Below are positions 6,303 through 6,537 of a stretch of DNA of 6,537 nt, piece by piece. Position numbers and translations under genes: made by a program. The DNA is from an uncultured bacterium (GTDB lineage: Bacteria > Actinomycetota > Coriobacteriia > Coriobacteriales > Coriobacteriaceae), in NCBI GenBank assembly GCA_905215095.1, contig CAJMOL010000092.1, positions 1 to 6,537 of the forward strand, given 5' to 3'. How positions within the stretch are numbered: the first letter of the stretch is position 1; each line of letters begins with the position of its first letter. The notes under the pieces were generated by a model. That model saw only the letters and a list, made by a program, of their open reading frames with translations. It had not been told where the DNA came from and ran no database searches.

Positions 6303-6310
6303 CGTCGTCG

Positions 6311-6537
6311 GTGTCCTCACAGACTCTCGCAACCGAAAAGGCCCCGCGTCCGTATAAGAAGGACCTGCTCATCCTCGAGCAGCTCGTCACCAAGGACTTC
6401 AAGCTCAAGTACCGCCGTAGTTTCCTCGGCGTGTTGTGGAGCGTTCTCAACCCGTTGCTCATGATGATCGTCATGTCCATCGTGTTCTCTTACATGTTTG
6501 GCAGCAACGTCCCCAACTTCCCGCTCTACCTCATCGT
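6311..6537 (+). CDS. ABC-2 type polysaccharide export permease (Wzm/TagG/RfbA family), N-terminal part
   Basis: The first 75 codons of an integral membrane protein that, with an ATPase partner (Wzt/TagH type, expected just past the right edge), moves finished lipid-linked polysaccharide or teichoic-acid-like chains across the membrane. After a polar start (MSSQTLATEKAPRPYKKDL) comes the family's amphipathic entry segment, LEQLVTKDFKLKYRRSFLGV (22-41), then LWSVLNPLLMMIVMSIVFSY (42-61), which forms the first membrane helix, and MFGSNVPNFPLYLIV leading to the next. The order 'xxDFKxKYRxSxLGxLWxxLxPLxM' is typical of the family. Start is the GTG at 6311 behind a good ribosome site. It follows a GT2 glycosyltransferase on the same strand, consistent with an ABC-dependent polysaccharide pathway. 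Truncated only by the window. Confidence 0.9.
   Translation, partial: MSSQTLATEKAPRPYKKDLLILEQLVTKDFKLKYRRSFLGVLWSVLNPLLMMIVMSIVFSYMFGSNVPNFPLYLI

Overview
The window looks like part of a surface-polysaccharide locus from a high-GC Actinomycetota genome. Three things suggest class Coriobacteriia (Collinsella or Olsenella type): the RmlD-like C-terminus resembles the RmlC-RmlD fusions known from Bifidobacterium and, as I recall, Coriobacteriia; the neighbours include a DUF4012 membrane-anchored protein and glycosyltransferases; and the GC-rich third-position use produces long antisense shadow ORFs. The genus is inferred from protein style, not from a search.

Layout, left to right. (1) Positions 2-474, + strand: the C-terminal end of an RmlD-type dTDP-4-dehydrorhamnose reductase, entering from the left and carrying one apparent -1 frameshift near 118-123. 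(2) 475-662: a convergent intergenic gap with a perfect 14-bp hairpin at 581-616 that can end transcription from both sides. (3) 663-2646, - strand: a DUF4012 gene broken twice, by an N-terminal frame change near 2557-2562 and by an in-frame amber codon at 1092-1094. (4) 2790-4799, - strand: an intact 669-residue family 2 glycosyltransferase with a second, degenerate-looking transferase domain. (5) 4800-5031: a divergent regulatory gap. (6) 5032-6153, + strand: a second, single-domain GT2 glycosyltransferase. (7) 6311 to the right edge, + strand: the start of a Wzm/TagG/RfbA-type ABC-2 permease for polysaccharide export.

Pathway reading (inference): RmlD makes dTDP-L-rhamnose, the GT2 enzymes build a glycan on a lipid carrier in the cytoplasm, and the permease with an ATPase expected beyond the right edge flips the finished chain. 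The DUF4012 protein, if made, is anchored in the membrane with most of its mass outside. Its function is unknown.

The most notable feature is that two adjacent convergent genes carry three independent reading-frame lesions while the glycosyltransferases and the visible permease segment are clean. This could be assembly or sequencing error, real inactivation of two surface-polysaccharide genes, or (least likely) recoding. No mobile element, CRISPR array, rRNA or tRNA was seen.
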